A DNA stretch of 64,000 nucleotides, taken from assembly GCF_033954835.1 (NCBI RefSeq), contig NZ_CP121471.1:1178001-1242000 (forward strand), read 5' to 3'. The position numbers and the translations under genes are program-made. Of this stretch, positions 34,608 to 43,469 are shown piece by piece (position 1 is the stretch's first letter; every line of letters starts with the position of its first letter). This DNA comes from Thiorhodovibrio frisius (GTDB taxonomy: Bacteria; Pseudomonadota; Gammaproteobacteria; Chromatiales; Chromatiaceae). Below the pieces are notes generated by a model. The model worked only from the letters and a program-made list of their open reading frames with translations, ran no database searches and had not been told where the DNA came from.

Positions 34608-35264
34608 TCATGTTGATCTGCGCGCCAGTCCAGCAAAGCCCAGCAAAGCGGAACCGAACAACCAGACGGCGCCGGGGATGGGGACGGTGGTTAAAACGTC
34701 CTGTGCCGGCTTTCCATCTTCTGTCGTCAAGTTGAGCACCCGAACATTGCCAATTCCTCCCCAGTCCCACGTTTCATTATCATTCGCTTTTGCATGGGTT
34801 ACCATGTCGATGTATATATCTGCATCATTCTTTCTCGTATAATCTTCATCTTCGAAATACCAGATCGCGTTTTGGAATCCTGTAGCATCCTTTGTCTTGT
34901 CAAATACAATTTCCCCAATGACATATTGGTTGTAAAGCCATGCGGTCTCCGACGACAGAGCGTCGAAACCCTGATCATTAGCCCCATACTTTCCATACAA
35001 CTTGGGACCACTCTGCGCTCCGGTATTAATGACAGCCTGATAAACTGAGTTGGGCTTTATTTTCTCCTTCATCTCCAAGCAAAACGTGAAAAAGCTGCCT
35101 GGTACGCCATCAAGGTCTTCAGTATCCTTCACCGTAAACTTAAATGGCCCACCACCATCGGCGCTATGCAGTTTAGGCCATGATGAAAATTCCACGGTTC
35201 CAGCCAACGCATGAGAACCTGCCAACAAAGTGCCAAGCGCAAGCAATGCGGTGAGCTTTTTCAT
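34608..35264 (-). CDS. PEP-CTERM-type sorted exported protein
   Basis: This 218-residue protein has a Sec signal peptide ('KKLTALLALGTLLAGSHALA'). The extracellular region is beta-rich, with 'FFTFCLEMKEKI' and 'TGFQNAIWYFEDED'. The C-terminal sorting tail is 'VPIPGAVWLFGSALLGFAGL' followed by an Arg-rich end. This V-P-x-P-x-A-x-W-L tripartite tail is recognised by exosortases and is linked to exopolysaccharide-associated surface proteins. GAGGGGAAG precedes the ATG. No exosortase gene is in the window. Base composition is lower in GC than the neighbours, which may indicate transfer or a fast-evolving surface protein. Confidence 0.82.
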   Translation of the reverse strand: MKKLTALLALGTLLAGSHALAGTVEFSSWPKLHSADGGGPFKFTVKDTEDLDGVPGSFFTFCLEMKEKIKPNSVYQAVINTGAQSGPKLYGKYGANDQGFDALSSETAWLYNQYVIGEIVFDKTKDATGFQNAIWYFEDEDYTRKNDADIYIDMVTHAKANDNETWDWGGIGNVRVLNLTTEDGKPAQDVLTTVPIPGAVWLFGSALLGFAGLARRST

Positions 35265-35776
35265 AACACTTCCCCTCGTTGTGAAGTTGAATTCGCCGGT
35301 TAGGGGCCGATTTTCGAGTCCGGGTTTACATGCACCCGCCGCGGACAGGATTTCTGGCTCCTGGCCATGCGGCGGGACCGGACGCATTTCGTCGATTCCG
35401 AGCCAATCACCACGGCAGCTACTCAGATCCGAATGCCCAAACACCAGCCACTGTTGGAGTTTCGCTGACCTGAGTTTAGTTGTTTTCCCCTATATCAGCA
35501 AGTAAAAACCTGGAGTCACCGACGGCATGTCCTCGCCCCAAGGGGTGATGAATCGCGGCCAGAACAGGCATCATGCAGGCGCGTCACGCGCGCCGATCCG
35601 AGAGAATGGCCGCCAGTCGCGAGCAACGCCAAGCTGGCAAGACCTTGGCTGGTATCCTCGAAAGTCACGCGTGCGCGGACCGGCCGCGCGACGCCAATGA
35701 TGCACGCCTGCCTCCCAGCCCGGCCCGGCAATCATTCGGGGGATGAGATGATGATTAATCGCCCGCGCAGTCGCGC
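35265..35776. other. Gene-free stretch between PEP-CTERM and Kef-type relic
   Basis: About 510 bp. The left part must hold the promoter of the PEP-CTERM gene; no clear boxes are seen. The right part (35520-35760) has open minus-strand frames without recognisable similarity, probably more decayed DNA. No RNA gene or repeat was identified. Confidence 0.4.
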
Positions 35777-36355
35777 TCAATCGCCACGGTTGAGATCCTC
35801 CGGCACCTCCTCGCGTACCAGGGCATAGCCGCCGCCGCAGGCGTTGTCGAGCAGCATGTCGACTTCCTCGGTGGCGAGATCGAGCGCGCTCAGGGTTTCC
35901 GCGGCCAGGCGCAGGCTGGCCTCGACCGCTTCGGGAAAGGCGCGGGTGGCGCCGGCGCGCAAGAGCGCGTCGCAGGCAGTCAGGTCGCGCGCGCGCGACG
36001 ATCATCACGCCAGGCGCATAGGCGCGGATCAACTCGGTGGCCTTGATGGCGGCGCGCTGATCGTCGATGGTCAACACGACCAGATCGACCTGATCGATGT
36101 CCACCGTCTCGAGCAAATGCGGATCGCCGACATCCCCGTAGTAGAACGGACAACCCTCGCGGCGCCAGCTCGCGACTAACTCCGGGTTGGACTCGAAGGC
36201 GACATAGGCGATGCCATTGCCAGACAAAATGGCGCCGATGGTATGGCCAACGCGACCGAAGCCGCCGATCACCACCCGCAGCGGACCATGGCCAGCGCCG
36301 TCCCCACCAAGCCGCAGCGACGGATCGACCGGGCTTTCGCGGTCCCGCGCCAGGC
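35777..36355 (-). pseudogene. RCK domain fragment of a KefB/KefC-type potassium/proton antiporter
   Basis: From the edge of IS91 copy B the frame reads 'LRVVIGGFGRVGHTIGAILS', a TrkA-N Rossmann fold, through 'IDQVDLVVLTIDDQRAAIKA' to 'VMIVARAR'. It then shifts frame in a CG-repeat tract (35986-35997; loss of one CG unit restores the reading). It continues as 'GATRAFPEAVEASLRLAAET' to a stop at 35777. The membrane antiporter part that should precede it is missing at the IS boundary. Both the truncation and the frameshift mark it as dead. Confidence 0.75.
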
Positions 36356-36625
36356 GAGTATAGGAAGCATAAACGCCCTGCTCCCCAGGTCGTCGAAGTA
36401 TTGATCGGTCGTTTGGCGGCTGTCAACGCTGCTTTCGAGGGAATATCGACCTGAGTCCCAGCCTTCCGAGCCGGGAAATTGTCCGTCAGTGGGGCGAGTT
36501 GGGGCGGGTTCTGCCGGTTAAGGCGAGCGCTTCCCTAGCTGGCCTTTCAGGGTCGGCGCCGGTGATGTGGGGCGGGTGGTAGGCTGGTGGTAGGTTCGAT
36601 CAGAACCAACGCGCCTGCGGTGGCG
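36356..36625 (-). mobile_element. IS91-type terminal remnant, copy B (270 bp)
   Basis: It starts GAGTATAGGAAGCATAAACG and parallels copy C base for base with scattered changes through the 3' end of the transposase frame (encoding the 'PTSPAP'-type tail) to GCCTGCGGTGGCG. There a DsrE-like fragment replaces the rest of the element. The left edge truncates the Kef-type gene. Confidence 0.75.
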
Positions 36626-36789
36626 GCAAGCTCAAGGATGCGGGTGTGAAGCTTTACGTCTGCGGTCAGGCGATCGTCGATAGCGGTTACTACTATCAGA
36701 ACGTGCGTGACGACATCGGCGTCGCCTTGGGCGCGCTGGCGGCCGAAATCGAGCTGGGAGCCCAGGGTTACACTGTCATGAAGCTCTAG
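36626..36789 (+). pseudogene. C-terminal fragment of a DsrE-like protein
   Basis: Fifty-three codons read 'KLKDAGVKLYVCGQAIVDSG', 'VRDDIGVALGALAAEIELGA' and 'QGYTVMKL' then stop. This is the C-terminal half of DsrE/DsrF-like sulfur-relay proteins, including the conserved Cys in 'YVCGQA'. The N-terminal half is replaced by IS91 copy B. Dsr-type proteins are hallmarks of sulfur oxidisers. The fragment cannot fold alone. Confidence 0.65.
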
Positions 36790-36865
36790 GAGCTCTAAGC
36801 GCGATCACGCTGACAGTGATACGCCGCGCGTGAGGCACGCGCAGTCTTCCCCGGTACCTTTGTTG

Positions 36866-37219
36866 TCACGGGTAAGCGGCCGGGTTCATGTGCTCATCGG
36901 ACTTGTTCTGGACGTTCCGCAGCAGCTCTGGCTGCGGGACATCGAGTCGCAGTCCGAGCCCCTCGCGGCTGCCGCGGGCGACTTGGGCGGGTAGGCGCCA
37001 TTGGCGTCCGCTGTGCAAAAATTCCAGTTCAACCGGGGTTCCGGGCGGGAGTGTGAGCGAATGGACGCTCACCTCAAGCTCATCGCTCGAAAGTGCGCGC
37101 AGGCGCGCGCCCTGGAAACGGCGTTTGCGATAGCGGATAAAAACGGGCAGCTCAAGGCCAAGGCCTGGGTCGGCGTCGGCGTCTGGTGACGCGGCCCGGG
37201 TGATGGGTTCCCTGTGCAT
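36866..37219 (-). CDS. Small PilZ-like protein
   Basis: This 117-residue protein has the size and beta-barrel pattern of single-domain PilZ proteins ('LPVFIRYRKRRFQGARLRAL', 'TPVELEFLHSGRQWRLPAQV', 'GLGLRL'). PilZ domains usually bind cyclic-di-GMP. However, the D/N-x-S-x-x-G motif is not intact here, so binding is doubtful. GAGGGG lies upstream of the ATG. It appears whole and sits between IS91 copies B and C. Confidence 0.5.
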   Translation of the reverse strand: MHREPITRAASPDADADPGLGLELPVFIRYRKRRFQGARLRALSSDELEVSVHSLTLPPGTPVELEFLHSGRQWRLPAQVARGSREGLGLRLDVPQPELLRNVQNKSDEHMNPAAYP

Positions 37220-37554
37220 GGAGGCATCCCCTCAAGGTAATCGTGTTAGCTCGAAACAGCATGGGATCTGGTCTCGGCATCGCTGGCACCTGCAATCCCA
37301 GGATGATGCGAGGCAGCGATTGCTCGAAGACTCATGGGGCGATTCATCGTTCGAGCGATGATTGATCTGGCATCGCTCGATCGGCAGCAGCGCAGGCTCG
37401 GTATGCTGGCCTGCTAATACGGGCCTGCGATTGCCTAGCTTGTGAATATGGCGCCTTTGCCGCTCTTGCCCAATAGCTTAGAGCAGTAGTTTGACAAAAA
37501 GTATACTGTTTTTGTGACAACCGTATGACTTTTTTGTTGCCCTCAGGTCGGCGC
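37220..37554. other. Gene-free stretch with two inverted repeats
   Basis: About 335 bp upstream of the PilZ-like gene. CATCGTTCGAGCGATG at 37345-37360 is a near-perfect palindrome. ACAAAAA (37494-37500) pairs with TTTTTGT (37509-37515) around an AGTATACT core. Local base composition is AT-rich compared with the genes. No gene is seen. Confidence 0.45.
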
Positions 37555-38512
37555 TCAAAGCTCCGCGCGACTGTCGATCTCGCTTGCTGACAATCCTTGC
37601 AGTAACTCGGCGAGAATCAAGCGGCTGTCGTCTTCGAACTTGCTTTCTTTGGCTTTGGGCACGTCGCCAAAGAACTTGGCCAGCGTTTTGAGCTGATCCT
37701 GGGAAAGTTCTTCAGTATAGCCGCGCTTGCGCTTTGCCAGCCGGTCAGGAACCCGATTGGGGGCGCTGTCATCCGCGGCCTTGCGACCGTGTGACCAGTT
37801 CATCGCGCGGGCGCAGTAAAGCAGGATGCGATCGAGGAGAATGAAAGGAAAACGCTGATTGCTGACCGGCCCGAGCGAGAAGCGCTCGACGCCAAGGGTG
37901 CGCTGGATGTCGACCTTGGCTAGCGCCGCGCCGCCAAGTGCGCCGAGCACGCTGCCGGCTGCGGCGCCCAGCAAGAGTCCGGCGCCTAGGCTGCCGCCAG
38001 CCAGGGACAGGTCGATGCCGACGCCGGTGGTCGCTCCGGCTGCGGCTCCCGCCAACGCCATCTGCACGCGATTGAGTCCCAGCGCCCTGCCGACTTCGTC
38101 GGAGAAAAGGTCTTTTTGCAGCAGGGAATCCGCCGGTAGATTCCAGACGTTGTGGCGAAAATGGCTGCGGATCTGGGCTTGTGCCTCGACCTCAAGCTTG
38201 CGCAGTCCGTCCTGGAAAGTTTTCTGCAAGCTTTGCTGAATTTCGCGCCGGTCCGCGTCTGACTGCAGATCGCTGACGCGCACCACGCGGTTGATGCGAA
38301 ACGTCAGGGCTTCCCGCAGGAGGCCGATGATGGTGGTGACGCTGGAGTCAATGCGCCGCTCCCAGTCGTGGCTGAAGGCCTCGATGGTCTCCTCAAGCTG
38401 CGGTTCCCAGCGCTGATCGATGCTCTTCAAGGCATTGAGCAGTTTGATGCGCTCGGCATAGGTGGCGCGGTGGGCGTTGAACTCGCGCACCGAGTTAAAT
38501 GCCTTGCTCAGC
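37555..38512 (-). pseudogene. C-terminal part of a DUF3482 GTPase, truncated by IS91 copy C
   Basis: About 318 codons match the region after the G domain of GTPase/DUF3482 proteins: 'HRATYAERIKLLNALKSIDQ', 'GATTGVGIDLSLAGGSLGAG' (glycine-rich helical hairpin), 'GSVLGALGGAALAKVD' and 'FPFILLDRILLYCARAMNWS'. The G domain itself is missing: the IS91-type end abuts at 38513. The open frame continues into the element to 38583 and gains an ATG there (24 codons beginning 'MTAAKRPIDTWTTWG'), so a fused protein could be made. The DUF2868 partner gene usually found upstream is absent. Confidence 0.75.
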
Positions 38513-39420
38513 GAGTATAGGAAGCATAAACGCCCTGTTCCCCAGGTCGTCCAAGTATCAATCGGTCGTTTGGCGGCTGTCAACGCTGCTTTCGAGGGAA
38601 TATCGACCTGAGTCCCAGCCTCCCGCGCCGGGAAATTGTCCGTCAGTGGGGCGAGTTGGGGCGGATTCTGCCGGTTAAGGCGAGCGCTGCCCTAGCTTGG
38701 CCTTTCCGGGTTGGCGCCGGTGATGTGGGGCGGGTGGTGGGCTGGTGGTAGGTTCGATCAGAACCAACGCGCCTGCGGTGGCGCCCGACACGGCGGAACC
38801 GGGCGGGTTCGGCGGAAGCGTTTTTGCTGTCGATGTGGGTGAGAATCTTCTGGATCACCGCAAGGTCTTCGATGCAGGCGATGATCCGCAGCACGCCGGC
38901 GCAGGCCGCACAGGTCTCGATGTCGATGCCGAAGACGCGTTTGAGGCGCTGCGACCAGGTCATTGCTGAGATGTAGCGGCACAGCCGTTCTAGCTTTTGG
39001 CGTTGACGGGCCTTGGCCGCGACGCCAGCATGCAGGGAGAATCCGGACACCTGACCCACCGGGTCATCGAACGCCTTCCCGCTGTCTGGCAGAGTTTGCA
39101 GCGTGAACACCTTCCGACCCGCCTGTGGGCCGACGGCAATTCGATAGGTGATCGAGTGGCCGATCAGCTGGTCCATCGGCCCGGCCTCCAGGCCATCGCC
39201 GGTCAGATAGCTGATCTGCGCGTAACGCTCCAGCAAGCAGTCCCTGGCGTTGCAGAAAGCACCCGACCCGTTCGGCGATGGTATGCGTCAGCTCGGTGAG
39301 TTCAGCGGTGGTCGGGGCTTTCACCGGGCGAAACCGCTGGAGCCTTCCATCGGCCCCGACTGCGTGGGTGACATGATCGGCGCCCCCAGAAGACTGTGTA
39401 TATATATAGTCTAGCGCCGG
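38513..39420 (-). mobile_element. IS91-family element remnant, copy C
   Basis: This is the longest of three related remnants. It comprises the terminal sequence (from GAGTATAGG) and a degenerate transposase with a frameshift and an internal deletion. The right boundary is set only by where transposase similarity fades (about 39420). The opposite end of the element was not recognised. Confidence 0.7.
38643..39417 (-). pseudogene. IS91-family transposase, frameshifted and internally deleted
   Basis: The first part reads 'RFRPVKAPTTAELTELTHTI' and 'ERVGCFLQRQGLL' in one frame. Near 39240 it shifts to 'LTGDGLEAGPMDQLIGHSIT', 'GPQAGRKVFTLQTLPDSG' and 'VSGFSLHAGVAAKARQRQKL' in another. At about 38965 'LCRYIS' jumps straight to 'WSQRLKRVFGIDIETCAACA', skipping roughly 150 residues including the catalytic Tyr region. 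The end has the zinc-ribbon-like 'CAACAGVLRIIACIEDLAVI'. These are unmistakable IS91 (Y1, rolling-circle) transposase blocks, but the gene is dead. Confidence 0.8.
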
Positions 39421-39553
39421 ATACATGGCTGGGAAGGCCAGATCGGTACGTTGTGACTCGGACCTCGAAGACGCGCAGGTTGGGTCGGAAACTGGCACGG
39501 CAAGCGTATGATTCGGTACGGCTATGTCCGTTCATGGCCGTGAACGACCCCAT

Positions 39554-39697
39554 TCAAAGTCCGATGCGCACTACTTCATCCACGCTGATGTGAGATTGGC
39601 GCCGGTCGCAGAGGCCGGTGGTGCGGGCGCTCTCATGGTTGGTCATCTGTTGGGCGACGTCGAGCTGACCGCCGTTGGGCAGATGGTTCTGATCCCG
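39554..39697 (-). pseudogene. C-terminal fragment of a tyrosine integrase
   Basis: The minus-strand frame ends 'NGGQLDVAQQMTNHESARTT', 'GLCDRRQSHISVDEVVRIGL' and stop. This is the classic tail of XerC/phage-type integrases (N-H-x-S-x-x-T-T-x-L-Y-D-R-R). The nucleophilic Tyr is Cys (TGC). Nothing precedes it, since the SNF2 helicase gene ends two bases away. It suggests a lost integrated element at this site. Confidence 0.6.
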
Positions 39698-39698
39698 G

Positions 39699-42600
39699 CT
39701 ATTTCTCGCCCTCTGCAATGGGCGCGAACAGCATGTCGAGATCGGCCGCGCTCAGGCTGGAGGTGGCGGCGGCACCGCCGGTCAGCATGGCGTCGGCCAG
39801 GGCCTGCTTGCGTGCTTGTAGCTCGGCGACTTTTTGCTCCACTGTGCCTTCGGTGAGCAATTTATAGACGAATACGGGCTTGTCCTGGCCGATGCGATGG
39901 GCGCGGTCGGTGGCCTGGCGCTCGGCGGCGGGGTTCCACCAGGGGTCGTAGTGGATGACGGTGTCGGCAGCGGTCAGGTTGAGGCCGCTGCCGCCGGCTT
40001 TCAGGCTGATCAGAAACACCGGCACCTCGCCGGACTGGAAGCGATCGACCAGTACATCGCGATTCTTGGTGCGGCCGGTGAGCTTCACATAGTCCTGCTC
40101 CGGGCGCATTTTTTGGCGGGTTTTGAGTTCGCCTTCGATCAGATCCAGCATGCTGGCGAACTGGGAGAAGAGCAGAATGCGCCGGCCCTCCTCGCGCAGA
40201 TCGGCCAGGAGTTCCAGCAGCATTTCGAGTTTGGCCGATTCCTTGACCTTTTTTGCGCTCTCAAGCGACAACAGCCGCGGATCGCAGCAGACCTGGCGCA
40301 GTTTCAGCAGGGCATCGAGAATTACAATGCCACTGCGCGACAGGCCCTTGCGCTCGACCTCCTTGCGCACCCGCTCGTGCATGGCCAAGCGCAGAGTCTC
40401 GTAGAGATCGCGCTGGGCGCCGCCGAGCGGTACTTCGCGCAGGATCTCGGTCTTGGGCGGCAGCTCGGGGGCGACTTCCTCCTTGGTGCGGCGCAGCATG
40501 AAAGGGGCGATGCGCCGGCGCAGTTGTTCCGCGCGCGGCTGGTCGTTGAACTTTTCAATCGGGTTGCGGAACAGCCGCTTGAAGCGGCGATCATCGCCGA
40601 GCAGGCCGGGCATTAAGAAGTCGATCAGCGCCCAGAGTTCGCCCAAGTGATTCTCCAGTGGCGTGCCGGTCAGGCACAGCCGATGGCGGGCGTTGATGAT
40701 GCGCACCGCCTCGGCCGCCTTGCTGCGCGGGTTCTTGACCGCTTGGGCTTCATCGAGAATCAGCAGGTGGTATTGATGCGCGGCCAGTTCTTGATAATCG
40801 CGCGGCAGCAAGGGATAGGTGGTCAACACCAAATCATGCGCGGGAATTTCGGGGAAACGCGCGCGCCTGTCCGCGCCCTGTAGTAACAGGACTTTCAGCT
40901 CGGGCGTGAAGCGCTCGGCCTCGCGGCGCCAGTTGAACATCAGGCTGGTGGGGGCAACCACCAGACTCGGGAGGTCGGCGCGACCGGCGGTTTTCTCGAC
41001 CAGCAGATGGGTCAGGCATTGGATGGTTTTGCCCAGGCCCATGTCGTCGGCCAGCACGCCGCCAAGCTCGAAGTCGCGCAGGAATTGCAGCCAGTCGAGC
41101 CCCTTGCGCTGATAGGGGCGCAGTTCGGCATTCAGACTTGCCGGTGGCTCAACCGGCGCGATGCCCTCGAAATCCCGCAGTCGCTTGCCCCATTCGAGCG
41201 CTTTTTCGGCGCCGGACCAGCGCGTGTCGGGTAGCGCTTGGGCGAGCTGGGCCAGCTCGCCGCGCTGGCTGTGCGCCAGGCGCAGGCGCCCGTCCTTGTC
41301 GAGCGGCTTGTCGTCGTAGAGCTCGATCAGGGTTGTTAGCAGTGGCCGCACGCGCTCAAGCGGCATCATGGCGTAGCGCCCGTCGGGGAGCTTGATTGGT
41401 AGCTTGGCATCGTCTTCGGTGGCGGCCAGGGCCTCGGCGCTGAAGCGGTCGCGATAGTTGTGCATCAGCTCGACCAGCAGCGGTAGCAGGTCGACGCGTT
41501 GGCCTTCGACTTCGACCCCAAGCGACAGGCTGAACCAGGCGTCCTGAGCCTCGTCTTCCACCTGGAACTCCCAGTCGTCGATGTCGGCGAGTTGGTAGCG
41601 GAAGTTCGGGTTGATGATGATGTCCCAGCCTTTCTCGCGCAGTCTGGGCAGGCCGTAAGCCATGAATTGCAGCCAGTCGCTGTCTGGATCGCTCAGGAAT
41701 AGGCGGCCGTGGGTGTGGTATTCAAAGCTGAAACCGAGCGCGCTGAGTTCCAGGCTGGCGCGGCGCTCGCGCTCCCGGTCGCGCGGGCATTCCACCACGA
41801 CGCCATCGCGCACGTCCTCGACCATGGGTAGGGGGTTGTCGAGCGGGATCAGGCGTTTGCCATAACGGAAGCTTAAAGATGCGCCATCGACCCAGGTGGG
41901 ATATTCCTGCATACCCCAATGGCGCAGCTCGCGCGCGACTTCGCGGTGCTCGCTCCAGAGTTCCAGTGTTGGCACGGGTTTGATATCAGTCACGCGCTCG
42001 CGCTCAACTGCCGGAGGCAGCGGCAGCTTGAGTTTGGGCAGGCGGTCGTTCAGGCGCTGGCGCAGCGGCTCGGCGGCGCTGCTTGGCACGGCGGGGGCCT
42101 GCACCAGCAGGGTGGCGGTGGCCGGGTCGAGGTCGGTCTCGAGCAGGCCGCAGTGCCCGTTGTTCGGATCGAGCCAGCAGGGCGGCTCGCAGGGGAGCAG
42201 CAGGGTGTCGGGTGGGCCGCCGTCGAGGTGGATGTTGAGGGTAGCGTCGCCCTGGAGTTGCCAGCGGAATGCGCCGCGCAGTGGCGGCTGCCATTTCAGG
42301 GGCTGGTCGCCGGATTCCCAGTAGGCGCGTCCGCTGAGTGCGAGCTGGTGCAGCAGATCGGCGCTGCCGGGGCCGACAATGCGCAGGCGGTGGCGATTGG
42401 TTGGACCACCGCGCGAGCTGGTGACGCTCTCGGTCAGGGCCATGATGCGCTGATCGGTGGGGGTGATGAAGCCTGCCTGCGAGCGCCCGAGCAGGGAAAA
42501 TGGCTCGCGTTTGCCAAAACCGCCGTCGCTCAAGCAGCGGGTTTTTTGGCCTGTCAGAAATAGCATGCGACGGTGATGCTCGGTCGCCATTTCGATTTGA

Positions 42601-43040
42601 AACAGCAGGCAATAGTTATCGTCTTTGGTTAGGTGCTGCTGAAGCTGCTCGGCGCCAGCCAGCCAGTTGAGCAGCTCGCGCGGCAGAGGAGCGGCCGCAC
42701 TGCCGGGCAGAACGCCTTGTCCGTCCTGGGCATCGGCAGTGCCTTCGCGCAGGCGCTTTTCGGCTGCGAACAGCAAGGCGACGATATGCTTGCAGTTGTG
42801 GCCAAGCGGGCAGGAGCATTGCCCGGTGAGTTCCAACACGCCAATTCTCGGCTGGGAGATCTGCACCAGGGTCGCGTAAACCTGATTGCCAGAACCCCGC
42901 ACCCGGCCGTTCAGCATGCTGCGTTCAGAGTCGATGTTCAGGCTCTGGACGCGGCCGTTGCGAAAATAACGTACGCCGCGTTCAAAGCTTCTGAGGTCGA
43001 ACTGATTCTGAAAGGTGTTGACGAGGTCGGTTGGGATCAC
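39699..43040 (-). CDS. SNF2-family DNA helicase with SWIM zinc finger
   Basis: This is a 1113-residue protein. A SWIM motif 'CSCPLGHNCKHIVALLFA' lies near residues 74-90. A ~500-residue bacterial SNF2-associated region follows, then the helicase core with Walker A 'DDMGLGKTIQCLTHLL' (about 668), DEAQ box 'LLILDEAQAVKNPRSKAAEA' (about 765), 'LTGTPLENHLGELWALIDF', 'LLFSQFASMLDLI' and motif VI 'ERQATDRAHRIGQDKPVFVY' (about 1050). Such proteins remodel protein-DNA or RNA polymerase-DNA complexes using ATP. The start is GTG at 43040. It looks intact although its 3' neighbour is the integrase relic. Confidence 0.88.
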   Translation of the reverse strand: MIPTDLVNTFQNQFDLRSFERGVRYFRNGRVQSLNIDSERSMLNGRVRGSGNQVYATLVQISQPRIGVLELTGQCSCPLGHNCKHIVALLFAAEKRLREGTADAQDGQGVLPGSAAAPLPRELLNWLAGAEQLQQHLTKDDNYCLLFQIEMATEHHRRMLFLTGQKTRCLSDGGFGKREPFSLLGRSQAGFITPTDQRIMALTESVTSSRGGPTNRHRLRIVGPGSADLLHQLALSGRAYWESGDQPLKWQPPLRGAFRWQLQGDATLNIHLDGGPPDTLLLPCEPPCWLDPNNGHCGLLETDLDPATATLLVQAPAVPSSAAEPLRQRLNDRLPKLKLPLPPAVERERVTDIKPVPTLELWSEHREVARELRHWGMQEYPTWVDGASLSFRYGKRLIPLDNPLPMVEDVRDGVVVECPRDRERERRASLELSALGFSFEYHTHGRLFLSDPDSDWLQFMAYGLPRLREKGWDIIINPNFRYQLADIDDWEFQVEDEAQDAWFSLSLGVEVEGQRVDLLPLLVELMHNYRDRFSAEALAATEDDAKLPIKLPDGRYAMMPLERVRPLLTTLIELYDDKPLDKDGRLRLAHSQRGELAQLAQALPDTRWSGAEKALEWGKRLRDFEGIAPVEPPASLNAELRPYQRKGLDWLQFLRDFELGGVLADDMGLGKTIQCLTHLLVEKTAGRADLPSLVVAPTSLMFNWRREAERFTPELKVLLLQGADRRARFPEIPAHDLVLTTYPLLPRDYQELAAHQYHLLILDEAQAVKNPRSKAAEAVRIINARHRLCLTGTPLENHLGELWALIDFLMPGLLGDDRRFKRLFRNPIEKFNDQPRAEQLRRRIAPFMLRRTKEEVAPELPPKTEILREVPLGGAQRDLYETLRLAMHERVRKEVERKGLSRSGIVILDALLKLRQVCCDPRLLSLESAKKVKESAKLEMLLELLADLREEGRRILLFSQFASMLDLIEGELKTRQKMRPEQDYVKLTGRTKNRDVLVDRFQSGEVPVFLISLKAGGSGLNLTAADTVIHYDPWWNPAAERQATDRAHRIGQDKPVFVYKLLTEGTVEQKVAELQARKQALADAMLTGGAAATSSLSAADLDMLFAPIAEGEK

Positions 43041-43148
43041 GGTATTTTTGGCGGCTCAGGCTGCGGCAAACCCCTAAATATACCGGTTTTGGCGCTGACG
43101 TTGAACGTGGATGCCGGATTTGCGCTGTGGCGGGTTGGCTCCAGGCAT

Positions 43149-43469
43149 TCAGCGGTTCGTCGAGGGGATCCAGATTTCCCGCACCTGGCCACGGGCGCTC
43201 AGCATGCGTACCCAGTAGCCATCGGGCTGCTGGCGGATGCTGATGACATGGCCGCCGGTTTGCTCCCAGGCGCGCTGGGCAGCCTGGTCGGCGGTCAGGC
43301 TGGGAGCTGGGTGTCTGGCTGGTCTTTGGGCGCGAGGGGACTCTTCTGCCGGTGCGACCGCGCTTGCGCAGTTGAAGGCGGGTAGCGCAAGCGCGGTCAG
43401 GGCGAGCAGCCTCAGGCTGGTGTGGCCGACGCCATGCCATACTATTTGCTTCGCTTTGGCTGCGCTCAT
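43149..43469 (-). CDS. Small secreted PepSY-like protein
   Basis: This 106-residue protein has a signal peptide (hydrophobic 18-36, likely cut after 'NCASA'). A short mature domain, 'SLTADQAAQRAWEQTGGHVI' then 'PDGYWVRMLSARGQVREIWI', resembles a single PepSY repeat. PepSY proteins are thought to inhibit proteases or modulate sensors in the periplasm. It overlaps the GGDEF regulator gene (ATGA) and is third in the hybrid kinase operon, so it may modulate that signalling system. Confidence 0.65.
   Translation of the reverse strand: MSAAKAKQIVWHGVGHTSLRLLALTALALPAFNCASAVAPAEESPRAQRPARHPAPSLTADQAAQRAWEQTGGHVISIRQQPDGYWVRMLSARGQVREIWIPSTNR

Noticed and set aside
36866-37219. Confident PilZ c-di-GMP receptor
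   Set aside because: The RxxxR-like start is present but the D/N-x-S-x-x-G motif is not, so only a PilZ-like fold is claimed.
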